NCBI RefSeq assembly: GCF_001027105.1
Contig: NZ_CP011526.1
Location: 2,666,001-2,730,000, forward strand
Source: Staphylococcus aureus
GTDB lineage: Bacteria > Bacillota > Bacilli > Staphylococcales > Staphylococcaceae
Length of the DNA: 64,000 nt
Reading direction: 5' to 3'
A program made the position numbers and the translations under genes. The notes beneath the pieces were generated by a model. The model did not search any database, was not told the DNA's origin, and worked only from the letters and a program-made list of their open reading frames with translations. Of this stretch, positions 18,370 through 30,600 are shown one piece after another (position 1 is the first letter of the stretch; the number at the start of each line of letters is the position of its first letter).

Positions 18370-19870
18370 GTAGCACCTCTTGAACTAATGTTTCCCATTT
18401 TAAAATAATATCTTGAGTCATAAATTGCTGTGCCACTTCATAAGAGATGTCATGTGGTGTCTGGGGACCATTGTTAAAATACATTACAATGGCATGAGCT
18501 AGTTTTGCGATAACATCATCCACACTATCTTCGTCGGTATCAAAAGGTACCAAGTAGCCATTTTCCCCATCTCGAATAAAGGTTGGGTTACCATAATTCA
18601 CATTTAATCCAATCATACCTAGTCCTGAGCCTACCGCTTCCATTAGTGTTAACCCAAAACCTTCGCTAGTTGATGCAGAAAGAAATAACTCATAATCATT
18701 ATAAATTTCATCAAGTTTAACATGCCCTAGTAAACGAATATAATCTTGTGCGCGGTGTGTATCAATAATTTTACGCAGTCGCGTCTTCTCGCTACCTTCT
18801 CCATAAATATCAAATGTTAATTCTGGCACTTGTCGTTTAGCCACGATAACCGCTTTGACAAGCCAATCAATATGTTTCTCATTCGCTAAACGAGATGCAC
18901 TAATCATCGCATATGGCTTTCTTGATAATGTTGGATATGATAATGCATCAATGCTTCCCACAGGAATAGTATAAACACGTGGGCGATAACCTTGATATTG
19001 CTCAAATTGTCGACAAACCATATGATTTTGAATATCTGTTGCTGTAATAAAGAAATCAATGTATTTAGCTTTTGAAAATTGATATTCATAATAATTGTTC
19101 CATAGTATATGCTGCTCACTCATCATATTATTACTATAATGATCAGCATGAATCACAACACCAACTTTACTATCACCTTTATGCTGCAAAACAGCCTGAC
19201 CAATATCAGAAGCGCGGTCTAATATGACAATATCGTCTCGGGTTAAATTCAATCGTTGTAAAAAGTATGCAATAAATTCCGTTTTGTTATACAACACCGC
19301 ATCTTCAAACACATATATAGAGCTGTCTCCATCAATATATTCGTTATAAGCGATGGAACCATCTTGATTATAAAATTGTCGCATATATAATTTCGCTTTA
19401 TTATCAGCTGGTGCATAATACTCAGAAAATATGCGCGTATAACTATAAAAATCTTTACGTACTAACATACTATTAATTACAAATTCTGCACGATCCACAA
19501 TATCTTTTTGTTCATTTTGCAGATAACATGTTACAAATGATGATTTCCCATTAAAATATAGGCGGACTATCTTACCATTTCTTTCTCTAAAACTAATGTC
19601 ATGACCAAGCTCACGTTCAATGTCATCTAACGTGTACGTTGTTGGTGCTAAAGAAATATCACTAAAATACTGATACAACCAAATAACTTCTTGATCTTTA
19701 AACCCAATGTTTTGCGTTAATGTCTGTATGTTCTCTGACTGTATAAAATCTAAAAACACAAATTTAGTGTCTTGATTTGTACGTCTCAATAATTTAGCAC
19801 GGTAAGCTTGTGCATATTCAACACCGCTACTCGCCCAGCCTATACCAAAGTTTATATTATATATTGTCAT
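18362..19870 (-). CDS. gtfA: Accessory Sec O-GlcNAc transferase GtfA
   Basis: Catalytic subunit that transfers GlcNAc from UDP-GlcNAc to Ser/Thr of the SraP repeats before export. The 502-residue protein has a GT-B fold: an N-terminal acceptor-binding region (about 1-290) and a GT4 donor domain (about 300-500) with YGEGSEKTRLRK and STSEGFGLTLMEA carrying the conserved glutamates. It begins about 18 bases after the secA2 stop and overlaps gtfB by 8 bases. Cytosolic glycosylation keeps the adhesin soluble and directs it to the SecA2/SecY2 route. Confidence 0.95.
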   Translation of the reverse strand: MTIYNINFGIGWASSGVEYAQAYRAKLLRRTNQDTKFVFLDFIQSENIQTLTQNIGFKDQEVIWLYQYFSDISLAPTTYTLDDIERELGHDISFRERNGKIVRLYFNGKSSFVTCYLQNEQKDIVDRAEFVINSMLVRKDFYSYTRIFSEYYAPADNKAKLYMRQFYNQDGSIAYNEYIDGDSSIYVFEDAVLYNKTEFIAYFLQRLNLTRDDIVILDRASDIGQAVLQHKGDSKVGVVIHADHYSNNMMSEQHILWNNYYEYQFSKAKYIDFFITATDIQNHMVCRQFEQYQGYRPRVYTIPVGSIDALSYPTLSRKPYAMISASRLANEKHIDWLVKAVIVAKRQVPELTFDIYGEGSEKTRLRKIIDTHRAQDYIRLLGHVKLDEIYNDYELFLSASTSEGFGLTLMEAVGSGLGMIGLNVNYGNPTFIRDGENGYLVPFDTDEDSVDDVIAKLAHAIVMYFNNGPQTPHDISYEVAQQFMTQDIILKWETLVQEVLHD

Positions 19871-19887
19871 GCGCTACCCCTTTTCAT

Positions 19888-22278
19888 TTATGGAAAATGT
19901 ATAACTGGCATACCCTCTTTATCAAATGTAATCATGCTTTGACAAATATTTTTCACCATTCTTTTTTTGATATTTCGTGTCATAACTTCAAATGAATCTA
20001 AGGCAACTCTATGGTATTCAAAAATAGCGTTACGTTGCCCATTTTGTCGTTGATTAACGCTTGCTTTTAATTGTTGTAAATAGTCGACTTGTTCTAACCA
20101 ACATGAATCAATTGCTTTCAAAAAGACTTTTTGAACGAAAATATTATAATAATATGCACTTTGCATGTTTTTACGATTCAAAGCTAATTGCTTTTCAAAT
20201 TGCTCTAATAAAAATGTCACTACTGCTTGCTTATCTTTAAAATTAACACAAGCCACATCTTTATTAAATTGGAAACTTAAATTTTGATAAATATACTCGA
20301 CAACACGCGATTTTGTTAGCACCTTTTCCTCATTTACAAACATTTCAAATACATCTTTAGCTAACGCTTTAAAATCTTGATTCTCAGCATCATCTATTTC
20401 TAAAACTCGATTGCGTTCCTCGTATACAAGATCTCGCTGTATACTAATGCTTTTTTCAAATTCATTAGCCATTTCACGAGCTTTAACCCCTTGTTCTTCC
20501 GAGATACGCTGCGCTTTAACTACAATTTGCTTAACTTTGCGATTAAACAAATTACTTTGCGATAATCGTTGTGCATCTAATGAATATAATTGATTATTTT
20601 CCGCTAAATTACTATCGCTCCATCGCTTAACTAAATAATCATCTAGTGAAATATATATACAAGATGATCCCGGATCCCCTTGTCTACCAGAACGACCACG
20701 TAATTGCCTGTCTACACGGCTATTTTCCATATGTTCATGAATAATAACAGCTAATCCACCTAATGCTTCGACACCTTCACCAAGTTTAATATCTGTGCCT
20801 CGACCTGCCATACTAGTCGCAACAGTCATGGAACCAATTTGCCCTGCTTCAGCTATCATCTGCGCTTCTTTTGCAACATTTTGCGCAATGAGTAAATTAT
20901 TAGGAATATCCATTTGGAATAATACTTTCGAAAAGTATTCAGCCGCTTCAGCAGTTCTCGTTATGAGTAAAACCGGTCGCCCCGTTTCATGAAGTTCAAC
21001 TATATCATGAATCATCGCGATGTTTTTCTCATCAACTGAACGAAACACTTTATCTGGTTCATCGATACGTTGAATCGCTTTATCAGTTGGTACTTGTACG
21101 ACTATTTTTGAATACAAATCAAAGAACTCTGATTCGCCTAATTTTCCTGTAGCTGTCATACCTGAAAATGATTCAAAAAGTTTAAATAAATTCTGGAAGG
21201 TAATTGTTGCCATAACACTTTTATCTGTTGAAACCTCCATACCTTCTTTCGCTTCAATAGCTTGGTGAAGTCCAGCTTGCAACTTAGTTCCCGGTAACAT
21301 ACGACCTGTAATACGGTCAATTAAAACAATATCACCATTATATACAAAGTAATCGACATTAGATTCAAACAAATATTGTGCGCGCAGTGCTAAATTAATA
21401 TTACGCACTAGGACCATCGCTTGTTCGCTATATAAATCTTCAACATTAAAGTATGATTGTGCCGCTTCAATACCTTGATTTAACAGCCATATTTCTTTTT
21501 TGGTCTTCTTCATTTTAAAATGCACGTCTTCAATCAATGTATCTACAAACTCTTTCACAATATGAAATAGATTTGATTGTAATCTTGGTGCACCCGAAAT
21601 AACTAATGGTGTTTGAGCAGCATCTAAAATGATTGAATCCACTTCATCAATAATACCGTAATTTAATTGTGGTAAAAATTTCCCTTCCGCACTATCAGCC
21701 AAATTATCAATTAAATAATCAAAACCGAGACGTCCATTAGTTGTATATATAATATCATGTTCATATATATTACGTTTTTCCCCTTTTTGATACTCATAAT
21801 CCACAATATCAACAAAACCTAATGAAGCAGTTAAACCTAACCATTCATATAATGGTTGCATCTCTTCAAAATCTCGCTTCGCTAAATAATCATTCGTTGT
21901 AATTAAATATGTTCCTTTTCCCGAAAGAGCATTTAAATATAAAGGCATCGTTGCCGTTAATGTTTTACCTTCGCCTGTTTGCATCTCCGCAATGTTACCT
22001 TCATGCAATACAATCGCTCCGATTAACTGAACTTCTTTAGGATACATACCTAATACTCTCCAGCTCGCTTCACGTGCCACTGCATAAGCTTCAGGTAACA
22101 ATGTATCTAGTGTATCAACTCCTGATGCTAAACGTTCTTTAAATTCTATTGTCTTTTGTTTTAACGCATCATCAGAATATGATTTAACTTCATCGCTCCA
22201 TGTATTGATGCGTTTCACTATTTTTCTAATCGACTTTAGTCTTAATTCGTTTATCGTAACATCTAGTTTATGTTTCAT
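19888..22278 (-). CDS. secA2: Accessory Sec translocase ATPase SecA2
   Basis: Motor ATPase dedicated to exporting the glycosylated serine-rich adhesin. At 796 residues it is shorter than housekeeping SecA and lacks the zinc-binding C-terminal tail. Walker A (MQTGEGKT, about 98-105), the DEAD-like box EVDS (IIDEVDSII), and helicase motifs such as SMAGRGTDI and [13 protein letters not shown] are intact. It overlaps the end of asp3 by 11 bases. The neighbours secY2 and asp1-3 define the canonical accessory Sec cluster; the asp4/asp5 genes found in some streptococcal clusters are not present here. Confidence 0.96.
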
Positions 22279-23227
22279 TTACTTCCCCACCATTCAGTTT
22301 CGATACATCTAAGTAATCTAAAAATCGTACTGGATTCATTAAACGTGACATATAATTTAGATGTTTGTCTTGCTCTTCTTTAAAATAAACCTCGACATTT
22401 GTATCTTTTAGTTCATGATTTCCTGGGACATGTTCTGTAAGCCATCCTTTTAAATCATCATCTTCATGGCTTGTACGATACACTTTGCAACCCAAATGCT
22501 GAGCGACATAAGTTGCAAAAACATTTGACTTTGACCCATAACTAATCAAATTAATAGCCTTTAGGGTATCTTGACTTTGCAAATCATTCTTTAGTTGCTT
22601 AATATTTCCCTCGATATTGTCGTCCATCCAACGTTCAACGAGCCAAACATGACCAAACAGTTTCAAAAAATCATTCGAAATAGTTGGATAGGTGTCAGAT
22701 GGTTCTGCAATAATGACATTGATCATATCATTTCCATATTGGTCATCGCCTATCTTCGTCACCCGCATGCTTTTATACTCTAAATCATATTGATGCGTCA
22801 TCTCTGTGATTGTTAAACATCTAAATATAAGACTCGTCGATGCTGCATTCATCATTTTTATTTTATAAGCATAGGCTTCATCAGGATATTGAATCGTAAT
22901 ACTATTTGACTTTACAATCTCAGTACTTAGTTTTGTGCCATTTTTATTATAAAAAATGATGATAAAATACACTGAACCAGCAGGCGTTGCATCAAAATCA
23001 AAATGCAATTTATAATGCTGTCCTCTACGCAAAATTGGTAAACTTGGCGCACTTTTATATTTTGAAAATTGCTTTAACATCAACCACTCATGAATCGGTA
23101 ATCCAGAGGGCATCAAAGGATTTATAAAAGTCACTTCACCATTTGAAAATGATACTTTAGAGCCATACATAAATGTAGTTTGTGAAATATAATTCCAAGT
23201 AACTTTAAATGTTTTGTTTTTCAGCAT
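22268..23227 (-). CDS. asp3: Accessory Sec system protein Asp3
   Basis: Component of the Asp1-Asp2-Asp3 complex needed for export, and for acetylation of GlcNAc on the serine-rich adhesin. Asp3 is carbohydrate-binding in streptococcal homologues. The longest frame reaches 23308, but a GGGAGAG six bases ahead of ATG 23227 marks the start, giving 319 residues that begin MLKNKTFKV. It overlaps asp2 by 23 bases and secA2 by 11 bases, so the set is translationally coupled. No catalytic motif is seen. An N-terminal beta-rich lectin-like half is followed by an alpha/beta C-terminal half. Confidence 0.9.
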
Positions 23228-24776
23228 GTTGAACTCTCCCAAACTTGTCTTCCAAAATAATGTTGTAAAAATTAACAAACCAACTTGCAATGGTAGGTGA
23301 ATCATCATTATGTCGCCCAGGAATACTGCGATTCATCACTCTTGCTTGGTGTGCTGTCAATACAGGTAATAGCTCTTGAAATGCATGTGGATCATAATCA
23401 TCATGTTGCATATATGCTATGGCAAAAACAGTTTGTGACAATGATTTCTTTTGAAATGTTTGCCAAAATTTTTGATTTAATGCCTGTATCGACGCTTGAG
23501 ATGTATCACCTTCATTAGACACCAGGACGTCTAATGCTGTACCGAACTCTTCTGGTCTAAGTAATCGCATATGTTCAGCAATCGTTCCAATATTAACAAG
23601 TGGTTTACCAACAATAATTGCCTGAGGATTTAACTGAGCACCATAATACAAGGCACCAAATGAACCCATAGATAAACCAGATAATATTAATTCATGTGAT
23701 TTAAAATTCAGCTTTTCTAATGTCTCGTCAATAACATTGATAATACCTTGTTCATATTCAGATGAACCGATATAAAAACTACCACCTTCAACACGAGGAT
23801 CGCCGATAAGTAAAAACGGTGCATTCATACGTTTCATCATATAATATCCTTCGAAACCTTCCGCTGTTCGATAACCACTAAAATATACGTTTAGTGGCGG
23901 TTTCATATCACCAGGGTGGAAATAATAAATAAATTCCTGTCGTTGACTATCTACGAAACGACTACCACCAAGTAAAAATTGACCCATGTCTAATCTAGAC
24001 CATCGTTTGTGTATAGGTCCTAAATGTACCGTCCCGTTCCCACGCGCCTTAACAGTTACACTTATATAAGCATCAAATGGTTTCGCAGGTATCTCTAAAG
24101 GACTGTCTAACATATCATCAGTCAATACGATTTGTTCAATTAATGCACCATCAGCGCCAGTCTGAATCAATCTAAATGTATATTGCAACTCGACCGCACC
24201 ATCAATATCAAATTCTGGCCATATTTGAATGACTTTATCTTTATCGTAAACGAGATTATTTTGCCAAGATGCGATAGGTTTAAATTCTTTCCCAAATTCT
24301 CCACTCAATGTGAGCTCTGAATTACCTTGGTAAACGACATCTCCTTTAAAATTCGGATGCACAAGTGCTAACTTAGGAGAAACCTTATCTCCATACTGTC
24401 CTGAGAAGCTAACTGCCTCTAATTTATTATTACGTTCTTCAATATTCCGGTAATGTAATGGTTGAACAACGTATTTTTGGACATTTTCGTCTTGTTCATA
24501 TTCAACTGACCAAAATGATTCATCAACATACGTATTGTATGGTTCGCTTATCATTTGTAATAAATTCGTTAATGTCTCCGAGTATGGTGCTTGAATATAG
24601 ATAAAATCAAAGCGCCCTTCTGCTTCAACAATCGCTTCAATAGCCTCTACATAACCACTATCAAATTCAAACAATCCAATATCGAAGTAATCCCAACTCA
24701 CACCTTTTTTGTGTTGAAAAATAGGTTCTAAATCGTCTCCTCCAATTTGCAAAACTCTAAATTTACGTGGCATCAT
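23205..24776 (-). CDS. asp2: Accessory Sec system protein Asp2, acetyltransferase-like
   Basis: In streptococci Asp2 O-acetylates GlcNAc on the adhesin and is also needed for its export. This protein (about 523 residues) has an alpha/beta-hydrolase-like C-terminal half with the nucleophile elbow GLSMGSFGA and plausible triad partners in HDDYDPHAF and PGRHNDDSP. The N-terminal part starts RKFRVLQIGG. The longest frame opens with GTG at 24782, but ATG 24776 or 24773 sits better after AAGGTG. The gene overlaps asp1 by 11-14 bases and asp3 by 23 bases. Confidence 0.92.
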   Translation of the reverse strand: MMPRKFRVLQIGGDDLEPIFQHKKGVSWDYFDIGLFEFDSGYVEAIEAIVEAEGRFDFIYIQAPYSETLTNLLQMISEPYNTYVDESFWSVEYEQDENVQKYVVQPLHYRNIEERNNKLEAVSFSGQYGDKVSPKLALVHPNFKGDVVYQGNSELTLSGEFGKEFKPIASWQNNLVYDKDKVIQIWPEFDIDGAVELQYTFRLIQTGADGALIEQIVLTDDMLDSPLEIPAKPFDAYISVTVKARGNGTVHLGPIHKRWSRLDMGQFLLGGSRFVDSQRQEFIYYFHPGDMKPPLNVYFSGYRTAEGFEGYYMMKRMNAPFLLIGDPRVEGGSFYIGSSEYEQGIINVIDETLEKLNFKSHELILSGLSMGSFGALYYGAQLNPQAIIVGKPLVNIGTIAEHMRLLRPEEFGTALDVLVSNEGDTSQASIQALNQKFWQTFQKKSLSQTVFAIAYMQHDDYDPHAFQELLPVLTAHQARVMNRSIPGRHNDDSPTIASWFVNFYNIILEDKFGRVQHAEKQNI

Positions 24777-26316
24777 TTTCACCTTCTATTAACTCATCGA
24801 GCTGATTAATAATATTCTTAGAAGCATATGCATCTATTAATTTTAAAGAATAGGCGTACGCATAATTCCAATTTTTCAAATAAAATAAATAATAATTTAA
24901 CGCATCATCTAATTCATCAACTGTATTTATAATACGGCCATTGTCATAATCAGAGACGTAATCTGTTTGTTGACCATTAATTTGTGGAATCCCAGCGCTA
25001 ATTGCACTAATTTGTAAATACAAGTCAGGTTCTTTTGACATATCTATCACAAGTCGCAACGTCCGCAATGCTTCTACAACATCATGTTCAGCATGTATCG
25101 TCTTAACAGCAATGATGTCATCTTGATCTTCAGGTGTCATTAATGCTGAAACATTAACATCCGCATTCTGTTTAGCTTGGTATTCCTCATTTACCGACGT
25201 AATACATTCACGAAGCCACATCGGTATGTCATTTTGATGGCGCGATAATAAAATTAAACGGTAATAATCTTCCTGTGCGATATAATCCACAAGTCGTTGC
25301 ATCATTTGTTGCAAATCAGCGTCACTCATACCATCTATCCATACACCTATAAATGTTTCCATCAATTGACTACTTATATTAGGTGATTGTCTCGTTTCAA
25401 ATGGTGTGATTCGAATCATTGTATTCTCCCGCTGATACTTCTCTTGATGACTAATTAAATCACGTTCTAGTTGCACACTATCAACAATTAAATGGGCATT
25501 CTTTACGATAGATTGATATTCCTCATCTGACACAGTTTCATTTCTATTTTTAAAAAATGAATAACTTAATGATTTCGCTGGAATATGATTGGCTATTTGT
25601 CGATTGTGCCTAGCATCTGAAGCCACAATCACATGATCATCTTCATGTATTTGTTGTGCAATCATTGCTTGAAATTTTTCTTCAATTAGTTGAGCCATAT
25701 TGTTATATTCTGTTTGTTGATAGTGATGTTGATATCTTTTTGAAACAGTGACTCTGCCATTTTTCAAATCTTCATGAAGTACACAATCTCCATTAATCGT
25801 TAAATATTCTTGGTAAGAAGCCTCTCCCTGATCATCAAAATAACGTATCGCTGATAAATAACCTCTGTCATCAAAAATATAACGCCGTTGTAACTGATCT
25901 CTTTCAAATTCTTCAAACCAAATTGAATACCCTTCTTGACTAAAATAAATATTTGTATAGGTCTGTTCACTCGTCACACATTTTAATAAATACGGTGTGT
26001 ACACAAACTCAACATCATCCGGCCATTTTAAGTGATGATAATTAATCGCTTGTGGCGCATGGTGACTGAATCCTTGAATTTCATCAAACACAGACGAATA
26101 CTTTGTCTCATATAAGTCATATCGATGTAAAAATGTTCTTAAATTTGGTGCATGATTGAGAACAATCAGTTGATAATCTAAGTCATTTTCAAGGTGCATT
26201 CCCATTAAACTAATCATATCGTCAAATTCCGTCTTATTTTGTAGTTGATAATACGGCACAGTCGTGTCTTGCCACCATCGTTGGTCATCGTACCAAGCTG
26301 GAATAAAGTATTTCAT
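24763..26316 (-). CDS. asp1: Accessory Sec system protein Asp1
   Basis: A 517-residue member of the Asp1 family, which adopts a GT-B-like fold without known transferase activity and forms a complex with Asp2 and Asp3 at the SecA2/SecY2 translocon. The sequence starts MKYFIPAWYDDQRWW, a typical Asp1 opening with aromatic residues. No EX7E motif is visible. It begins 10 bases after secY2, preceded by GGAGG, and overlaps asp2. Assignment is firm from its position between secY2 and asp2. Confidence 0.92.
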   Translation of the reverse strand: MKYFIPAWYDDQRWWQDTTVPYYQLQNKTEFDDMISLMGMHLENDLDYQLIVLNHAPNLRTFLHRYDLYETKYSSVFDEIQGFSHHAPQAINYHHLKWPDDVEFVYTPYLLKCVTSEQTYTNIYFSQEGYSIWFEEFERDQLQRRYIFDDRGYLSAIRYFDDQGEASYQEYLTINGDCVLHEDLKNGRVTVSKRYQHHYQQTEYNNMAQLIEEKFQAMIAQQIHEDDHVIVASDARHNRQIANHIPAKSLSYSFFKNRNETVSDEEYQSIVKNAHLIVDSVQLERDLISHQEKYQRENTMIRITPFETRQSPNISSQLMETFIGVWIDGMSDADLQQMMQRLVDYIAQEDYYRLILLSRHQNDIPMWLRECITSVNEEYQAKQNADVNVSALMTPEDQDDIIAVKTIHAEHDVVEALRTLRLVIDMSKEPDLYLQISAISAGIPQINGQQTDYVSDYDNGRIINTVDELDDALNYYLFYLKNWNYAYAYSLKLIDAYASKNIINQLDELIEGENDAT

Positions 26317-26326
26317 AATTACCTCC

Positions 26327-27538
26327 TTACCAATACTGGTTTAAAAATGGCTTATATTTATCAAAATATAAATATGTACGAATTGTTTCTGCAATATTAA
26401 TACTGATGTAAACTAATACAATCAGTTGTACTGAGAAATAAATTTCAGTAGATAAATGCGGTACAAACAATGTGAAATAAAGCGGTATACCAATAATGAC
26501 TGTAACTAATGCCAATCCAAACCAACATACGCGTCGTGCTTGATAATTTAAATAACGTTCTGTATCCTTACCAGGTTTAACTCCTGAAAAATAATTGCCA
26601 CTCTTTAAGAAATCTTTGGATTTTTGTTTAGTATTGATTAAAAATCTCGATAAAAAATAACCCAATAACATTTGAATCACTAAATATACTGAAATACCTA
26701 CTGGACTATCAAATGTCAGCATTGGCATGTCATCTGATATGCTTTTATTAAACATAGATAAAATAAAATGAATGCCACTTTTTAAGAAAACAAAAGCTGA
26801 AATACTCATCATTAAAGTAATACTGCCTGCAGGGTTAACTTTCCAAGATAAATAAGATTTCATATTTGTTGCGGAAACGTTCATTAAATCGATATATGGT
26901 ATTCTCACTTCTACTAATTCAATAAATAATAAGATAAACAATGTGATTATCACAAGGATGATTAACAACGCAATCACAATATGACTTGCATCTATATATT
27001 CCATTTTTTGATGCATCATTGATTTAATAATACTAACCATTACAATCGGCATTGGTCCTGCGATGCCGTAGCGACTATTTTTGTCAGCTAACCAAACTAA
27101 TAACATCGTTCCAGTAACCAAAATCAATATTGTTAAGTAAATATTGTCTTGATGAACACGTTCTTTCGAAACATATTCATGAATCACAAAATAACTTTGA
27201 ATAACACTTAAAATTAATGTTAAGATGCGCTCTTTATAATGCTTCTCAAGACTTGTTTGTTTCATGTATTTATCCATATTCCGATAAGAAATCAGCATCA
27301 AGATAATCATTGATGTTAACCACGGACCTAATCCTAAAGTGAAAATGTTTAAAGTATTAACGTCTCCACCCATATTAGAAATAGCTATTTTAAAAAATGA
27401 CTCATGTTTTACTTGCATATCGTTATAGGAAACGATGGAAATGTTTGTGCCTAATATATAAATAAACAAGATAAAACATGTGTATAGCATACGTTTATAT
27501 ATAATTTTATATTCGTATTGTTGTAAAAGTTTTAACAT
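26327..27538 (-). CDS. secY2: Accessory Sec translocon channel SecY2
   Basis: Membrane channel dedicated to the glycosylated adhesin. The 403 residues form about ten hydrophobic helices, beginning with a helix around residues 17-37 ([17 protein letters not shown]). It is slightly shorter than housekeeping SecY. Family hallmarks include [13 protein letters not shown] and the [11 protein letters not shown] segment. AAGAGGTG precedes the ATG. It lies 130 bases downstream of sraP, across a partial terminator that would lower its expression relative to the adhesin. Confidence 0.93.
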   Translation of the reverse strand: MLKLLQQYEYKIIYKRMLYTCFILFIYILGTNISIVSYNDMQVKHESFFKIAISNMGGDVNTLNIFTLGLGPWLTSMIILMLISYRNMDKYMKQTSLEKHYKERILTLILSVIQSYFVIHEYVSKERVHQDNIYLTILILVTGTMLLVWLADKNSRYGIAGPMPIVMVSIIKSMMHQKMEYIDASHIVIALLIILVIITLFILLFIELVEVRIPYIDLMNVSATNMKSYLSWKVNPAGSITLMMSISAFVFLKSGIHFILSMFNKSISDDMPMLTFDSPVGISVYLVIQMLLGYFLSRFLINTKQKSKDFLKSGNYFSGVKPGKDTERYLNYQARRVCWFGLALVTVIIGIPLYFTLFVPHLSTEIYFSVQLIVLVYISINIAETIRTYLYFDKYKPFLNQYW

Positions 27539-27566
27539 GTTGCACCTCTTTTATATCAAAAACATT

Positions 27567-27642
27567 AAAAAGACTAAGGGTTCATCACTAATTATTAAAA
27601 TCCTATATCGATTTTTCTAGTGATTGGTGCCTCAGTCTTTTT
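27567..27642 (-). terminator. Terminator between sraP and secY2
   Basis: AAAGACT...TCACTA pairs imperfectly with TAGTGA...AGTCTTT, ending in a minus-strand T-tract. It follows the sraP stop. Because all downstream export genes lie beyond it on the same strand, it probably acts as a partial terminator, or secY2 has its own promoter. Confidence 0.65.
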
Positions 27643-27667
27643 AATTTTAGCCAGCTATAAATTCAAT

Positions 27668-30600
27668 TTATGCTTGAGAATCATCTTGATCATTTTCATC
27701 TTTCTTTTTCTTTCTCTTCATTAAACCTAAACCAACTAATAATGTCATAACGCCACCTAGTAATCCATTTTGTTTTATTGAGTCACCTGTATCTGGCAAT
27801 CTTTTTTCACTTTGTGCTGGTGTGCCATTATGTTTAGTCACTTCAGATGTTGCACTTAATGTAGACTGAGATTCACTCGTGCTCGTTGTTGCTTCACTTG
27901 ATAAGCGAGATGTGCTCGTGCTGTGAGTATGATGCATACTCATTGAGTCTGACGGATGCATTGAGTTAGATTCAGATGTACTTGTTGAGCCGGACATACT
28001 TGTTGATGTTGAGTCAGAAATGCTTTGTGAACCAGACATAGATGTACTCAGTGATTCGGATGTGCTTGTCGAATCGGATGTGCTCAATGACGTTGATGTG
28101 CTTGTTGACACTGATTCTGAGTCACTAATTGATGTTGAGTCGGATTTGTCTTGTGACATTGAAACACTCGATGAATTAGATTCACTCATTGATGTTGAGT
28201 CAGATACGCTCGTTGAACCTGAACCAGACGTACTTAATGATTCAGATATGCTTGTTGAAGTTGAACCACTTGTTGAGTCCGATGTACTTGTCGATGTCGA
28301 GTCTGAATCTGATGTACTCAATGATTCTGAGTCACTGATAGAAGTTGAATCACTTGTAGATTCTGATTCTACTGTACTTTGTGAACCACTGATACTTATT
28401 GAAGTAGAATCACTGATACTGTCTGATGTTGATAATGATGTCGACACCGATGTGCTTTGTGATGACGATGTACTAGCACTCATTGACATTGATGTTGATA
28501 TCGATGTACTTAAGGAACCAGATGCACTTGTACTTGTTGACTGGCTTTGTGACATTGAATCACTTAATGATGTAGATGTGCTTGTTGAGCTCGAGTCACT
28601 TACACTTGTTGAACCTGATATTGAGTCACTTAAACTTGTCGATGTTGAAACTGATACGCTTCCGCTCATTGAGTCAGATGTTGAAAGTGATGTACTCGTT
28701 GAATTTGATCCACTGATGCTAGACGAATCACTTGTAGACATTGAGTCGCTTTCTGATGCACTGATGCTCATAGAGTCAAATTGACTATTACTTGTTGAGC
28801 TTGACTGCGAATCGCTCACACTTGTTGACGTTGATTCTGATCCACTCATACTTTGCGAGCTACTCAATGATTTTGAATCACTTAATGAATCCGAAGTGCT
28901 AAGACTTGTGGAACCACTTAAAGATATTGATCCACTTAATGAGTCGGAGTCACTTGTACTAGTAGAATCACTCATTGATATTGAATCACTTAGCGAGGTA
29001 GACTCGCTTACGCTTTCTGAACCACTTAATGATGTTGAGGTACTCAATGAACCAGATGTACTTGTTGAAGTCGAACCACTTGTTGATTTTGAATCACTTA
29101 ATGAATCAGATTCACTCACGCTTTCTGAACTTCTTAGTGACGTCGATACACTTAATGATGACGAATCGCTTGTGCTTACTGAATCGCTCATCGATTGTGA
29201 GCAACTCAATGAACTTGACTCGCTTACACTTTCTGATTTTCTTAATGACGTTGAGACGCTCAATGAGCCAGAATCACTGACACTTGTTGAGCCACTCATC
29301 GATTTAGAGTCACTTTCAGAATTAGATTCACTTACACTTTCTGAATCATTTACAGATTCTGACATACTTTGTGAATCAGATATGCTTGCGCTCATTACTT
29401 CACTAGCCGATGTTGATGTACTTGTCGAATCACTTAACGATATAGACACACTCATCGAACCAGATGTACTCGCACTTGTTGAGTCTGATGTTGAATCACT
29501 AACACTATCAGATAATGACGTTGAATCACTCATACTTGTTGATGTACTTGTCGAAAGCGACATACTTTGTGAATCACTAGTACTTGTACGCATCGAAGTA
29601 CTAGTTGAAGCTGATGTACTACGAGAGTCACTTGTTGATGTTGATGTACTTGCTGATCCTGATGCACTTGTACTTCTTGATGTGCTTTGTGAATCGCTTA
29701 ATGATGTTGATGTTGAATCGGATTCACTTGTACTTTCTGATGTTGAGCCAGACTCTGATGTACTTACCGATGTAGATAAACTTGCAATGGTCGACATGCG
29801 GTTTGAAGTTGATGTACTTAGCGAATCACTTAATGATGCTGATGTGCTTTGTGAATCGGATTCACTGCTTTGCATTGACGCAGATGTTGAATCACTTAAA
29901 GATGTTGACGACAAATCGGATTCACTTGCGCTTGCTGAGTTACTGAGCGATGTTGACGTACTTGCTGATCCTGAGTTACTTGTACTTGTTGAGTCACTGA
30001 GTGATGTTGACGCACTTTCTGATGTTGACTCACTTGCACTTGTTGAGATACTTTGTGAATCAGATTCACTCTCTGAACCACTTAATGACGCTGATGTGCT
30101 TACCGAACCTGATTGACTCGTACTTTTAGATATACTTGTTGAATCGCTTAGTGACGTTGATGTCGATGTGGATTCACTTTGGCTTGTTGACTGACTTGTA
30201 TATGATGATGTGCTTTGTGAATCGGATTCGCTCGTGCTTGTACTTGTTGAGTTTGAGGCACTTTGGCTTGCTGAGTTTGAGTCTACTCCGCTTTGATTCA
30301 TTGAGGCACTTAGTGACAATGATGTACTCGTTGAGTCAGACAAACTTGTACTCGTTGACGTACTTGTACTTCCTGATGTTGATTGAGACATACTTATGCT
30401 CATTGATGTTGAATCGGATTTACTTTCACTTGATGATGTTGAGTCGGATTCACTTTCACTTGTAGAACCACTTAATGATGTGGATGTACTAATGGAATCA
30501 GATTTACTTGTACTGATTGAATCACTTGTCGACATTGATGTACTTAATGAATCAGACTTACTATCACTTGTGGAATCACTTAATGATGTTGACAAACTTG

